From contig ML677373.1 of assembly GCA_007922305.1 (NCBI GenBank), positions 15,306,709-15,370,708 of the forward strand: a stretch of DNA of 64,000 nt, given 5' to 3'. This stretch comes from Dermatemys mawii. Lineage: Eukaryota > Chordata > Testudines > Dermatemydidae. Position numbers and translations under genes: made by a program. The notes below the pieces were generated by a model that was not told the origin of the DNA, did no database searches, and saw only the letters and a program-made list of their open reading frames with translations. Positions 1-12,117 of the stretch are shown one piece after another. Every line of letters begins with the position of its first letter. The first letter of the stretch is position 1.

Positions 1-667
1 GTCTGTCCAGGAATTAGCTCTTCCAGCATCCGGAGCGCCTTCTACAGGCTGATGTCTCACTTGCTGCTGGCCCCGTGTCCCTCCCTGGATCCCGGTGCCT
101 TCTTCCCTGGAGTGCTGCACCGCTGCAGTACCTGCACAATCTCACGCTGGGTCTCCCCTCCCTGGGGAATCCCCACCTCCTATCCCCACCTTGCCTCAGT
201 CTAGGCAACTGCCAGTCACCACTTGCCCCCGTTCTCTGGGGCAGACTGCAGTGTCATTGCCATTCATCACTGGCAAGGGGGGTTGGCCTGCTGCTTCTGC
301 CTCTAGAGCCCTGGGCTGCCCCCTGCAACCCCAGTACCCCTTAGTTGGGCCATGTCCTAGGCCCTGCAGCCTGGGGGTTTCCAGGCCAGAGCTTCCCCAG
401 CTCCTCTTGCCTTGCCCCAGCCCTGCTTCCCTCTAGGTACCTTGCTCAAGATCCCAGCAGCCAGGCCTGTCTGCCTCTGTAGCCAGAGGAGACTCTCTTC
501 ACCAAACTCTAGGCCCTTTTATCAGGGACAGCTGAGCCCTAATTGATGCAGCCACACCTGTGGCTGCTCTGCCCAATCAACCTGGGAGCTTGCTTGCTCC
601 CAGCTACAACCCTTTCCTGGGCTGTTTAAGCCCCTTTTAGGGAGAGTGGGGCAGCCACCTCACTACA
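1..667 (-). mobile_element. LTR of a retroelement, cut by window edge
   Basis: Read on the minus strand the segment begins TGTAGTGAGGTGGCTGCC at 667 and runs through a GC-richer, CA/CCCC-rich stretch unlike the AT-rich sequence that follows at 668. A TATA-like TGATAAAAGG lies on the minus strand at about 524-515, about 145 bases into the element, as expected for the U3/R part of an LTR. The start with TG fits LTR ends. The other end lies at or beyond base 1, so I cannot tell a solo LTR from the edge of a fuller element. The three open frames here (up to 113 codons) are not coding. The style resembles Gypsy/ERV-type LTRs common in turtles; that is recollection of the repeat, not a search. Confidence 0.6.
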
Positions 668-994
668 GGGTGCAAGAGCCGTTCAAATATAAGATGACCA
701 ATATTTTTTACCATGAGTACAATACATTTTTCCTGAGCCTCGTTTTCAGAAACAACTGAACTGTTTTGACTGGAATTTTCCAGTAAATTTCAGCCTGATG
801 CACATGCACAGCATGGAAGATTTCAGCCCAAATAGGTAAAGCTCATATTCAACAGGGAACGGAGTCTTACAATGGGAAGTGCCCACTAAGCAACCTTAAT
901 AATAGGTGATACTAGCAGGAATGTCTACACTATAAAACATTCCAAGAGGCAACTTGAAGTAAAAGGGAATGCAATGAACAGAATAATTTCAAGT

Positions 995-1080
995 GTCAAA
1001 TTCTGGTCCCAATTACTCCAAAATAAATGGAGTTACTCTGGATTTATAACTAGTGTAATTGATAACAGGATCCAGCCCAA
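995..1080. repeat. Short palindromic MITE-like element (GGAGTTACTC family)
   Basis: A left arm (TCTGGTCCCAATTACTCC) is followed by GGAGTTACTCTGGATTTA and then ACTAGTGTAATTGATAACAGGATCC, so the element folds back on itself imperfectly. It is the same style as several other short palindromic elements in this window. No coding potential. Confidence 0.4.
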
Positions 1081-1100
1081 AGCATTTTGCTTTATTATGA

Positions 1101-1374
1101 CATAGCCTGGTCTACATTGGCGGGGTGGGGGGGAGAATCGACCCAAGATACATAGCTGAAGTTGACTTACCTAGATTGACTTACCGTGGCATCTTCACGG
1201 CACTGAGTCAACTGTCAACTCCACCTGCGCCTCTCACAGCGGTGGAGTACAGGAGTGGATGGGAGAGCAATCAGAGATCAATTTATCGGGTCTAGACTAG
1301 ACAATAAATCGACCCCCGATAGATCGACTGCTACCTGCCAATTCGGCAGGCAATATAGACATATACCCATAGTC
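1101..1374. mobile_element. Non-autonomous DNA transposon, about 275 bp
   Basis: The left end reads CATAGCCTGGTCTACATTGG and the right end, reverse-complemented, CTATGGGTATATGTCTATATTG, an imperfect inverted pair. The inside carries repeated GATCGA/ATCGAC words (AATAAATCGACCCCCGATAG, then ATCGAC) and a higher CpG density than its flanks, as in recent DNA elements of turtles. The 117-codon frame over it is not a gene. Confidence 0.55.
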
Positions 1375-1636
1375 TTTAGGCCTGTTACATTTCAAGCTTA
1401 TCCAGAAAGTCTACTTGTCCTCTCACATGTTGATTCCACCAATCTTTCACTACTAATAATTTTTACTACATATATACGTAGTCCCTGCAGACACACTGGT
1501 GTGAATGAAGTGTGCATGGTTTACAGAGAGAAGCAAGACATGGGGGCTGGACTCACTCATACTATTATAAACTCAGTGATTAAATGTAGAGCAGAATCAG
1601 GTCCATGAGCCTATCATTGAGGAAGTTACAGTTCAT

Positions 1637-1720
1637 GGGGCCAGATCATCAGCTAATGTAAATCAGTCTCACTCTATTGAAGCCAATGAAACCATGCTGA
1701 TTTACACCAGCTGAGGCTGT
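1637..1720. repeat. Palindromic MITE-like element (CAGCTnnTGTAAATCAG family)
   Basis: The left arm CAGCTAATGTAAATCAG (1650-1666) is the reverse complement of CTGATTTACACCAGCTG (1697-1713) at 15 of 17 positions, with a loop of about 30 bases between. A related but more decayed copy lies at 61424-61500. Confidence 0.6.
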
Positions 1721-2467
1721 AACCCCATGGTTTTGTCAGGTCATCATCATCATTTAATATTTACAATATGGTAGCACTCATGAGCCCTCATTAGCATCAG
1801 AATTCTGTACTGCTCAGTGTTATATGAACACCTACGGTCACGCAGTCCATCCCAAAGATCCACGCTAGATAATTTCATATGCTTCTGATTTGTCTTTCCT
1901 TGAAATGGACCCAGAATCTGCAACATTTGCGAATGCAGCTGTTTGTTTGCTCCATCGGTCTGGAGCAAGGGAGTTAGTTATTCCCATCGCCTGTGAAGTG
2001 CAGTAGCAGCCAATATATCAAAGGATATAATTCAAAGTCAAATATTAGTATATGATAATACATACCTTCATCACCCAGCCCCTACATATTTGATAGGCTT
2101 GTCAGTTGCAGTCCACCACAGCAAATCTGCTCTCTCTCTTTTGGCTCAGTGAATCCTTTCACAGCACAGGGACCTTTCACTGCCTTTAGAAATGCTGCTA
2201 GCTTCATCTATCTATTTTGGATTACATGTTAGACCCCCAGACTTTGATTCCTTTTTGGGGGGTGGGGTAGAGATAGGGATGTATTGTATATGTTATCTTC
2301 TCCTTCCTCTCCCCTCCCAGTATCAACTAGGAAGTCTTTGGCAGGTGGCCTAGTGCTTATTGGTATGCCAAATTTGCTTATCTTGCTGTGTATCTGTTCT
2401 AGATAGGTTTTCTTCTGAATTTTGTATTATGGTCACTTCTTCCCCCCATCCAGCATAAGATGCTTTG

Positions 2468-2562
2468 ACTTTCAATGAGACTTAGGCTTCTAAATGCCCA
2501 ATTTACTTTTGAAAATGGAACTTACACACCTAAGTCACTTTGGTGTTTTTGAACATTTTACC
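2468..2562. repeat. Short palindromic repeat (GACTTAGGCTTCTAAATG type)
   Basis: GACTTAGGCTTCTAAATGCC is followed about 50 bases later by the inverse-like CACCTAAGTCACTTTGGTG, with TTTTGAAAATGGAAC between. This looks like an old foldback element rather than unique sequence. Boundaries are approximate. Confidence 0.4.
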
Positions 2563-4350
2563 CACCGTGCCTTAAAAATATTAACTCTGGGAGTAAATAT
2601 TTTTGAAAAAGTGTTGAATAAATCTTGTTTATATTAAGAAAGACTGTGTTCTACACAATTCAGAGTATGTGACTGCAGACCTAAAGAAAAGAGGTCTCTG
2701 TGTAAGCTACAGCATTATGTTACTAAATAAAAGAATACACTTGACTTGTTTATTGATGGTAGAATACAGTTGCTTATTCTCTCTCGATAGGCCCAATCAC
2801 TACAGTATTTGAGCATCTTCCCTGAATTGGAAATCAAGTGTTTAAACTACTACAATGCCACCCTTCATGTCTACAAATTACATAAAAAAACAGGTCCTGC
2901 CTCAAACTGTTCAAAGAAAAATACTGTTAAAAGATAAACAGTGCAACTAACATAGCATTACCTCAAATTAATTCTTTAGAAATTACATACTGTGGTAAAC
3001 CCAGAGCAGACTGCTACAGGAGGGAGTGGTGGTAAGCAGTACCAGAAGGGTAAAAGGCCCTCTCCTTGCCAAATGAGAAAAAGCAACCTCAGGTTAACTG
3101 GATTCAGCTGAGTAGAGGTTGCGAGAGACGCAGTTGAGATCAGCTGAGGCCAGTTAAGTAGACCTTTTTAAACCTTCCCCTGTCAGGAAGGAGAGGGGGG
3201 AAGAGAGGGAGGGAGGCTGCCAGCAGGCTGGGGCAGTAGGACAAGGAGCCCCTCCAAGAAGGGAGGCAGCATTCCCTTGCCGGAAGGAAAAAACCCCGGC
3301 CAAAAACTACTGAAGGGAAGGAAAAGCTTGCCCTTGGAGAGTTAGGAGGAGTGCCCTGCCCAAACCAGTCTCTCCCAGGCATAACAGACTTATACCTGGT
3401 GAGACAGGGAGGGTACTTCGCCACAATACAAAAGAATTGAGAGCAGAAGAAATAGATGGGGGAGGAGGGAAAGTAAGACAAACACCATCTTCCAAATCAC
3501 TGTTAACCAGTTAATATAATAAATACACAGCATACCACTGCTAGAAAAATGTAATCTCAACATCGCAGGTTTCCTAGATCTTTAACACATAGGCCGGTCT
3601 GTCTGGTATATTCTGATGCACTTATCCAATGATGGATTCATCTTCTGAATACCCTTCTAATGAATTCTTATCATTGAAAGCCCATGCCCTTAATAACAGC
3701 ACCAGTGACTTGCACCATCCTTCACGTCAGAACTCTGCTCAGCACTACAAAAGCAGTCATTGCGACTATTCAAAGTACCAACAAAAATTATTCAAAGATT
3801 GACCAAAGACAGACAAGTCAGGTTCCAAGTTCAAATGATGTAAAAATTCCACCATCCTATGAATAACAAACACAATGACTTTTTGAGGGTCATGAAAAAT
3901 ATAGCTAGTTGTTTCCCTCCTTCAGGAACAGCTTTGCTAGGTAAAGCACAGGGAAAAGACGACTGAGTAAACACACTTGTTATGCTTCAGCATCTGTTTA
4001 ATTTGGGAAGGTTGTGGTTGGAAAGCGTCCAACTCCACCAACTCTCTCCTGTAAATGGATTTTATTCCACAGCTGGAGACCTTCAGGACGAACAAAACTA
4101 TGCAAAGGAAAAACAGATTGACTTTTTGGCAGGAAGGCACTGTGCAAACCCAAATGCAATAATCCAAGTAAACAATGACCTCACCAAACATGAACAACTA
4201 CGTACAGAAAAACTTCAGAGCACTTTAGTTATTTTTCTTTTTTTTAAAAAAAAAACAAAACACCCCTCTCTTTCAATTAAAGGCCTCTGCACTCAACCTG
4301 GGATTTGCAGGCTAAGATTCTGACTTGACAGTCTATAATACTCTCTAACA

Positions 4351-4372
4351 CAGAGGTGAGCAAACTATGGGG
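4351..4372. repeat. Possible hAT terminal fragment
   Basis: CAGAGGTGAGCAAACTATGG resembles the CAGnGGTGGGCAAACT ends of hAT (Charlie-like) elements. No partner end is visible nearby, so this is only a possible single-end relic. Confidence 0.25.
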
Positions 4373-4855
4373 AGTGGAGTCTCAGGCTTGTCCCGCTCAG
4401 ACAGTTTTAGAAACTCCAACCTCACACCTAATTCCTTATGTTGGACTGAGGTTTTGAATGATTCCAAGGCTTTCACAGAAAGGTTTTTATATCTAAAACA
4501 ATCTCAGAACAGTCCCTGTGGTGCTAGGATTTCAGTCTGGTTGATACCTGGTATCCTCAGTGTTTAAGGGGAAAGAAGTGACTCCTCTCCCAGATCGTAG
4601 CTTTTCTCTTAAAATTACCCACCCCATTAACTGAAATTGTTGTTTCTGCCCATGTAGCAACCTCTGTTTTCCCAGAGGGCGAGGATTACATTTCCTCAGA
4701 GCTAGCAGTGTAACAATCCCTTAGGGCAAGACCCTACCTTTCTCAGACACATCAGGTCACATATACCACAGTCTTAAATAACTAACTGTTCTTGCTTCCC
4801 CCTCCATGTTTTGAGATATTGTGGAAAAACTTGTTTAAAATTCTTTGCTTTTACC

Positions 4856-4956
<101 letters not shown>

Positions 4957-6111
4957 TTTTGAGGCCTAGCTCTCACTGGAATGCACAATTAAATCCCACG
5001 AGAAACAAATAATTGGAGGCTCATAGCCGGCCAGCATGAGAGATGTAGGTTAAATTATCTTTGGTAACAGTTTAGCCTAGGCATCTCTACAACGAGGTGA
5101 GCTGTAAACGCTGTCTGCGTTGTTAATCACAGGTACTATCATTGAGATAACCAGCAGGCCAAGAATTGGCCAAGTCCCTGAGGATCAGACACAAATAGCT
5201 AGCTACATAATAAAAAAGGTTTATTTATTGTATTGTTTTATGTTACTAGAGCCCATCAATAGAATAAGCAAATTATAAGGTTACCCCATAAAAGTAATTA
5301 AGCTGAAAGTTACACAAGAGGGTAGTATTTATTAAATAAGCTAATAATCTTAAAATTTCATGCGTGATTTTGACATGCTTTCAAGAGTGTGCATTTTTCT
5401 AAGGACATTCTTTTGTGAAGAATGTGTAGGTTAATGATGCTTCCACTTTGCTGACCAAAGTAATTCAAACACATGTACAGACAACTGTAGCAAGTTGAGA
5501 GCAAAAGCTCCCTCCCACCTATACATTGAAGAGTTCTGTATTTCCTGTGGTGAGTTCACAAGCAGAAAAGAAAGTGGCCTACCTTTAACATCAATAACAA
5601 CACTCATCAAAACTGTAACTTTCATGTCTCAGCTGTTGTTTAACGGGGTTTGGCAACATCTCCTCTGACCCGAAAAACTGTAGAGAGAAACTGATCATCA
5701 AACTTTTGGTAAGGAAAAAAATAACCGCTTCAGGTCTGAGACCAAGTATGGAAAATTTCTGCCCAAAAGGTAAATATTTCACAAAATAAGCATCTAAAAG
5801 CAATGGTTCCTGGTTTGCAACCTTAAACACAGTGGATGCCACCAGCACCTATTGCAATACCCATATGACTGCTCTGTCACTTGGTTGGCTATTATAAATG
5901 CCTCTACTCTGACTCGTGAACTACCCTCACAACTCTTCCAGCCATATGCCAACAGAAAACACGGTGTACTCAGCTTCTGATCCCTTCCTGACCACTCTAT
6001 CCCCAGTCTTCCCCGTAGCCCACCCTCTTTTCCTCCACAGCATTTAAGGAAGATTTAGCCCATCCTTGAAGCAGAGTATAGAGACCTCAACAGGACAGTT
6101 ATTTGGGCCAC

Positions 6112-7350
6112 CATCCACAAAGGTACATCCCTTAGGTGCCTAAGGCCTAGTTTTAGGCTCCACTGTAATCCTCAAAACTCCCAATGAATCCCATAGGCAC
6201 CTAAACCTCACTCATCACCTAAGTTTTCGGTATGAAAGTTCCTGCAGAGCCTAAGTTTCTGCTTCTGGACACGTTCACTGCCACCTCACTCTAGGCTTCC
6301 AGACACTTACTTCCTACCTAAGCTCCAGAGCAATTCACAAACTGGGGGATGACAGGTCTTCGTCTGCCCAAGTTACATGCAGGGCCCTATCTGTTAGGTG
6401 TGCTCAGAGGCTGCCCTGTGGATCAGGTCCCACTCAAACAGAAGTGTCCACCTTATAACTTTTAGCCCAGTGATTAGAGAACTCACCTGGGATGTGGAAG
6501 ACCAAGAATTGTCCTCCTTCCCTGTCCCCCATGCTGGACGGAGAAAAAGGATTTGAACAGTGGTCTCCCACCTCTCACGAGAGTTCTCTTGCCACTGAGC
6601 TATAGGTTACTCTGATGTGGAGCCTCCTCAATCTCTGCTGTTGAAGTTGTACCACAGTGGATAAATAATGGAAGAGTGATTGAAGCAGAGAGACTGGACC
6701 CAAGGTCTCCTACCTCCCAAATGGGTGTCATTAACCATGGATTACAGAGATGCCAGCTCTCTTTCTGCCTCAAAGACTACTTCAGTATTTATCCACAGTG
6801 AAACAATCAATAAATCAGAGAGAATGACTTCGTAGTCCAGTGCTTAGGAGATGGGAGACCAAGGGTCCAGCTTCCCTGCTCCAGTTACTCTTACATTATT
6901 AGCCACAATGCAATAGCTACAACAGGAGTTGTTATAAGATGTCAACCACCCTCACCCTTTTCCCCCTTTGTGTCAAGTGAGGCCGGCACCTAACTCATCC
7001 CACAAGAAACAACTTAGGTGCCAAAGCCACCTGACTCAGAGAGGTTTCTGTTTGTGGATCACTAAGCAGAGCTAGGCACCTTCCAGGAGCCTGTATTTTA
7101 GCACCCATCTCTGAGACAGGCGAAACTTGTCATGCACCACTCTCGTCAGCATCTCCCATTGGCTAGCTTCAGCAGGGAGTCACCTAGTGTGCTGACTTTT
7201 GTGGCTTACACTCTAAAGCCCGTAACTCTCCCCATGCATTTGTGTAGGGAGCCTACGCGCCTCAGCTGATAGCATTGCTGTTTGTGTGATTTTTTAAGCA
7301 CTTCGAAGCACATTGAGCATTGAACACCCAGGTCTCTTGGGGATCCAGGC
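6112..7350 (-). mobile_element. 1.24-kb interspersed repeat with inverted ends, copy A
   Basis: The left end (CATCCACAAAGGTACATCCC then TTAGGTGCC) and the reverse complement of the right end (GGATCCCCAAGAGACCTGGG) are related inverted ends. On the minus strand it aligns with 57350-58660: both hold AGCCAATGGGAGATGCTGAC, then GAGTTAGGTGCC, then GGAGGCnCCACATCAGA, then ATAGCTCAGTnG, in the same order. Internal modules such as TATAGCTCAGTGG and GGTTnnAAT look tRNA-like (box A/B style). Several internal segments repeat the motif 'gtggtctcccacctc', so the element may be built from tRNA-like units. No long open frame exists, so it is non-autonomous. Short deleted relatives lie at 39348, 41576 and 57025. 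Confidence 0.6.
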
Positions 7351-7357
7351 TTCTGTA

Positions 7358-9902
7358 AACACTGCTCTACAGCCAAAATGCTTCTGAAATAAATGTAGTC
7401 AAACTTTACTAATTCTGGGTCACTGAGAACGAAAATGATGCTTAAAATTGTTGATTGGCTCTAGTTTTCAAGATATGCTATTGGGTCAGTATATACGACC
7501 CTTGACATGGGAATGGCGGAGGATAAGTGAGTTATAAAGGGAAGGGATTTCAATTTAAACCAGAAATGACTAAAATACATCTTTGACTGGATCTATGAAT
7601 AAATCTATGACTGGGTTTGGACAGTACTTGCTTTTTACGCCAAACAATGAATGATGCAATCTGAAGCTAGTATTGCATCATACATGATATGAATTGCATC
7701 ATGTTATTCCTAGAAGTCATGGATGACGCAATCATAACGAAGCTTACATCACTCTGCTGAACAAATTGCCCTATATCAGCTCTAGAAATCATACAGTGTC
7801 GTGCTCTCTTATTTGTCAGTGTTTGATTTTGCAAAGGGACACATTTCTGTTTAGCCAAAGTGAGCAGAGATGCCTCGTACATGTGTGAACAGTGCAGATA
7901 ACTTCTGCTATGTTTGTGGTGAAGTGACTTTTGCATCACAAAAGCGCAGTATAACCACTATGGTTAAGAAAGCCTATCACCTTTATTTTGGCTGCAAAAT
8001 TGGAGATCGGGACAAGAGGTGGGCCTCACACATATGCTACAACACTTGTGCAACAAATCTTCGCCAGTGGTTGAACAGGAAAAGGAAATCTATGCCTTTT
8101 GCAGTGCCAGTGATTTGGAGAGAGCCAACAGATCATACCAGCAATTGTTACTTCTGCATGGTGCCTCCAGTTGGGAAAGGTGTGTCAAAGAAGAAAAAAA
8201 GTGGACTATGCATTATCCAAACATTCTATCAGCTATACACCCAATACCCCACGGAGAAGGACTGCCGGTTCCTGATGCACCAAAATCATTCTCACTTGAG
8301 TCAGACGAGGAAGAGGAAGAGGATGAAACTTCTGGTCCTGAACCATCAATGTCCCAGGACCCACATTTTCTCCCATCCTCCTCCTCTGAACCACACCTCA
8401 TAACACAAGCTGAACTGAACGACCTTGTCAGGGATTTGGAACTACCCAAGAGTAAGGCAGAGTTGTTGGGCTCCACACTACAGCAGTGGAATCTCCTGGC
8501 AGGTGATGTTAGGGTTTCCATGTTCCATGACTGTCAAAAGGATCTTGTCCCATTCTTCTTCATGGAAGGTGATCCTGTAGCCTGCAACAACATCGATGGT
8601 GTGATGGCAGCCCTCAACATCGTTCACGATCCAGATGAGTGGAGACTCTTCATTGATTCATCGAAGATGAGTCTTAAAGCTGTTTTGCTGCATAATGGCA
8701 ACGTTTTGCCATCAATTCCAGTTGGTCATGCAGTCCATATGAAGGAAACCTATGACAACATGAAACAACTTTTGAGGTGCATAAACTATGACCAACATCA
8801 GTGGCAGCTTTGTGGCGATTTGAAGGTTGTTGTTCTCTTGCTTGGTCTGCAGACTGGATACACAAAGTACTGCCGTTTTCTCTGCGAATGGGATAGTCGT
8901 GCAAGAGATTCCCACTACATCAAGAAAGACTGGCCACTCCGACAGTCATTGGAGCCTGGGAGGAAAAGTGTTCAGCATCCACCACTTGTTGAATCAAGGA
9001 AGATTTTGTTACCACCCTTACACATCAAGCTGGGTCTGATGAAGAACTTTGTCAAGGCCATTGACAAAACACAAGCAGCTTTCAAGCACCTCCGTGGAAA
9101 ATTTCCAAGGTTAAGTAAAGCTAAGATAAAGGAAGGTGTCTTTGTTGGTCCTCAGATTCGTGAACTTCTTCGAGATGATGCATTTGACCATGCACTGCGT
9201 GGCAAGGAAAACACGGCACGGAAAGCCTTCCAGTCAGTGGCAATACACTTTCTCGGAAACAACAAGGCAGACAACAACAGGTTGTTGGTGGGAAAACCTC
9301 CTTAAGGCATACAAAAGCCTTGGTTGCAACATGTCACTAAAGATACATTTTTTGCACTCCCATCTAGATTTTTTTCCACCGAACTGCGGAGCAGTGAGTG
9401 ACGAGCACGGCGAGCGATTTCACCAGGACATTGCAACAATGGAGAAACGCTATCAGGGCAAATGGAGCCCATCAATGCTTGCAGACTATTGCTGGACAGT
9501 GACAAGAGATGCTCCATTTAATGAATACAAGAGACAAGCCAAGAAGCGCCGAGTAGACACTGCATAGGACTAAACTATGTACATAATAGATTTTTGCCTT
9601 TTGTTTCATAATACATTTTATTTATATAATCCTTTTGCGGATTTTTAAAGTGTTACATAAACAGGACAGGTGACATATGTAAAGCAACCATAAACACATG
9701 AAAAGATCTAGGTTTACAATTTATGATTAAAACTCTACTATCTACACAATATACATAGACATAAAATGTAAAAACTTAAATATCTTAGAAACAGTAGCCA
9801 GTTGTTTTAATTGTCATATTTGAATTCAGCACATCAAAATACATAATAAATGTCACATTTTATCTCTGAAGCAGACAACTTCTAAAAAATTGTAGACCAG
9901 TG
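7358..9902 (+). mobile_element. DNA transposon carrying a decayed transposase gene
   Basis: The left end CACTGCTCTACAGCC... GCTTCTGAAATAAATGT (7360-7400) aligns with the reverse complement of the right end, CACTGGTCTACAATTT... GCTTCAGAGATAAAATGT (9902-9855). This is an imperfect terminal inverted repeat bracketing the transposase frames at 7870-9567. Non-coding flanks inside are AT-rich. A clear target-site duplication was not found; AAA lies at both outer junctions but is too short to count. The left end lies directly against the end of the 1.24-kb repeat. The element is about 2.55 kb in total. The ends were matched by eye and could be off by several bases. Confidence 0.6.
7870..9567 (+). 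pseudogene. Transposase-like pseudogene, two frameshifts
   Basis: Three frames join to one protein-like reading of about 565 residues. It starts at ATG 7870 (MPRTCVNS...). A one-base loss in the A run at about 8188-8202 shifts it to frame 3. An extra G at about 9289-9292 returns it to frame 1, and it stops at 9567. The N-terminus has paired cysteines (CYVC, then HICYNTC, then NCYFC) like a zinc-binding domain. An acidic stretch (DEEEEEDE) follows. The middle holds LFIDSSKMSLKAVLL and LCGDLKVV, then RFLCEW. The C-terminus has HSHLDFF and SDEHGERFHQDI. The D, D and E in these motifs could be a DDE catalytic triad; that is inference. I recognise the family as one repeated in many animal genomes but cannot give it a superfamily name. 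The frameshifts make this copy inactive. Confidence 0.75.
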
Positions 9903-10844
9903 AAATCAGACCGCCTCTCCATCAACATGCAAGGAAGGGCCTAATGGAACTATTTCTTGGGTCAGTAGTTGCAAACCCCCTGCATTCTGGTCGGTAGGGA
10001 CAATGCCACCACTTCAGCTTCACAATATGGGCTAGTTTTATCCCCACGGAAAGGGGAAACTGTGCCTCCCATCACCAGTCTTGGCTGTTGAACACAAAAG
10101 GTTGGGAGAGTTTCATTCCCAAGGGCAACCCCTCTCCCTTTGTAAATTCCAACCAGGGAAGGCTACTTTAATCTCTGCTGGAACTCCATAGGCGACTTGG
10201 CAAAGGAGAGTAGCAGGGATGCACTGAATTCAATGCAGTAGACATCTGCCCAAGTAACACTCCTCTCCAGCTAGTTCTCTCTAATACAGGGGTTGTTTGT
10301 ACTAGCTGAATGGGCCCCAGAAACTACAGCCTACTTCAGATATTTTCCACCACCAGGGGCCTGCCCAGTTTGCAGAAGATTGGCCCTCTATGATTTGCCA
10401 TGCTTGTTTCATAAATCGTGTCTGGCTAATCTCATCCTACAAGCACTAGCACCACATAAATTCAAGTTCATGCCTGCATGCAACCTGCTCAGAAGTTTTA
10501 AATGCTATTTCAATTATTCATGCTTATTTTCTACTTTGTGCTTGCCTAAACCCTGTCCTACTGCCAACTTATGTCCATATGCAGTATGCCTTTTTTCCTC
10601 CATGATTTGTTTAAAATAATACCCACTTTAACTCTGCCATAGAAGAGTATCAAAGAGAAAAATGTAAATATAAGTTTCACTTGTACTCACAGATGTCTCA
10701 GCAAATCAGGAGTACAAAAAGCATTGTCTATAGTGAGTTATTGGCCATATAAAATATTAACGTTGATTGTAAAGTCACTGAGATGTGATATCAATTTGTT
10801 TAGTGCTTAACTATTTATAGGGTCAGTCAGTTTCGGAGTACTGG

Positions 10845-10905
10845 GAACTGTGGTTTAGTGGATTAGTCACAACAGACTATTAATCTCTGCAGCCTCAATT
10901 TTAAT
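10845..10905 (+). repeat. Possible tRNA-derived SINE head
   Basis: TGTGGTTTAGTGGATTAG followed about 35 bases later by TTTTAATCC resembles degenerate RNA polymerase III A and B boxes of a CORE-SINE/MIR-type head. No tail is recognisable downstream. This is a weak call. Confidence 0.25.
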
Positions 10906-11366
10906 CCAGCCATGAGCAAACGAATTGAAAATCATTTTGACCACATGACCAGAGAAAGCTCCTAAGCACCTGTCTGAATCCCTGCAGTGAAGTCACAGTT
11001 TAATGAGACTGTTCACAAAAAGCCCATCTTCCTTTTCTGCCTACAACCTAGCAAACCAGGGACCAACAAGGTCTGGCAGAATATTGTCTTGCCTAGTTTT
11101 AATCCTATCACTGTCAACTAAGGTCTGATTTGAGAGGGTTGTTATTTTAAATTTCAGTTTCTATTCACAAAGCTTGCCTCGTTTTCCTGATTGAAAACCC
11201 AACACATATTTCATTTAGGGACAATGAATCCATAATGTTACACAGAGAACAAAGATAGGATTCTAAATAAATGTACATCAGTGTACGTGTGTGTCTTTCC
11301 AAACGACTGCCTATAAAATCTAACATCAGGTATTCTGCTCATACCCCAGTGCACACAAAAGCTTTG

Positions 11367-11840
11367 GGAAGGTCTACACTGCTGTCTGAAGGTGTGATTG
11401 TAGCATATGCAGCTAGATCAAAGCTAGCCTGAACAACAATAGCAGCAAAAGCTCAACATGGGCAGCAAGGCTAGGAATATAACAGTGTTTAAAAGAGAAC
11501 TAGATAAATTCATGGAGGTTAAGTCCATTAATGGCTATTAGCCAGGATGGGTAAGGAATGGTGTCCCTAGCCTCTGTTTGCCAGAGCAGGGTGATGGATG
11601 ACAGGAGAGAGATCACTTGATCATTATCTGTTACGTTCCCTCACTCCAGGGCACCTGGCATTGTTCACTGTTGGTAGACACGATACTGGGCTGCATGGAC
11701 CTTTGGTCTGACTCAGTATGGCCATTCTTATGTTCTTAAGCAGCTTTTCCACTATGTACCCTCATATCCCAGGTGGGCAGAACTAGCATGTCTACAGGTG
11801 GTGCAATGAAACCTCCCAGCTGCTGTGCAGACATATTAGA
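11367..11840. mobile_element. Non-autonomous DNA element split by a CR1 insertion
   Basis: The left part (11367-11469) begins AAGGTCTACACTGCTGTCTG. The right part (11738-11840) ends CCAGCTGCTGTGCAGACAT, whose reverse complement ATGTCTGCACAGCAGC matches the left end imperfectly. The two halves therefore form one element of about 205 bp interrupted by the CR1 at 11470-11737. The inside includes AGCTAGATCAAAGCTAGC, itself a small palindrome. Confidence 0.55.
11470..11737 (+). mobile_element. CR1 LINE 3' end, plus strand
   Basis: This is the classic turtle CR1 tail: AACTAGATAAATTCATGGAG, then GCTATTAGCCAGGATGGG, then CTCTGTTTGCCAGAG, then CATGGACCTTTGGTCTGA, ending CCATTCTTATGTTCTT. It is 5'-truncated as usual and carries no reading frame. 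It is inserted inside the DNA element at 11367-11840, so it is the younger of the two. Confidence 0.85.
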
Positions 11841-12117
11841 AATAGTGTAGTTTTTTTAAAAAATGCAAAAGATGATGTGTTCTGTACACCTTGTCTACAA
11901 AGCCAGGCCCCCTTAGTCACCCTGAAACCACTGGACGAGGGCAATGGAGGGAGAGAAAAAAATAAAAATAAGGTTTTTAAAACCCCTTAAACTTTCCTAA
12001 AAGATTTTTTTAAACTTATAACAGCGTTCTAGGTCTTACATCCTGGAACCCCCCAGGACTAGAATCAAGTGCTTGGTATTCAGCTGGAGAGAGAAGACTC
12101 TCTCTCCTGTTTCTAGA

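Noticed and set aside
95..436. Plus-strand 113-codon frame
   Set aside because: Lies wholly inside a GC-rich LTR on the other strand; no domain.
8213..8521. Minus-strand 102-codon serine-rich frame
   Set aside because: Antisense of the acidic linker of the transposase-like gene.
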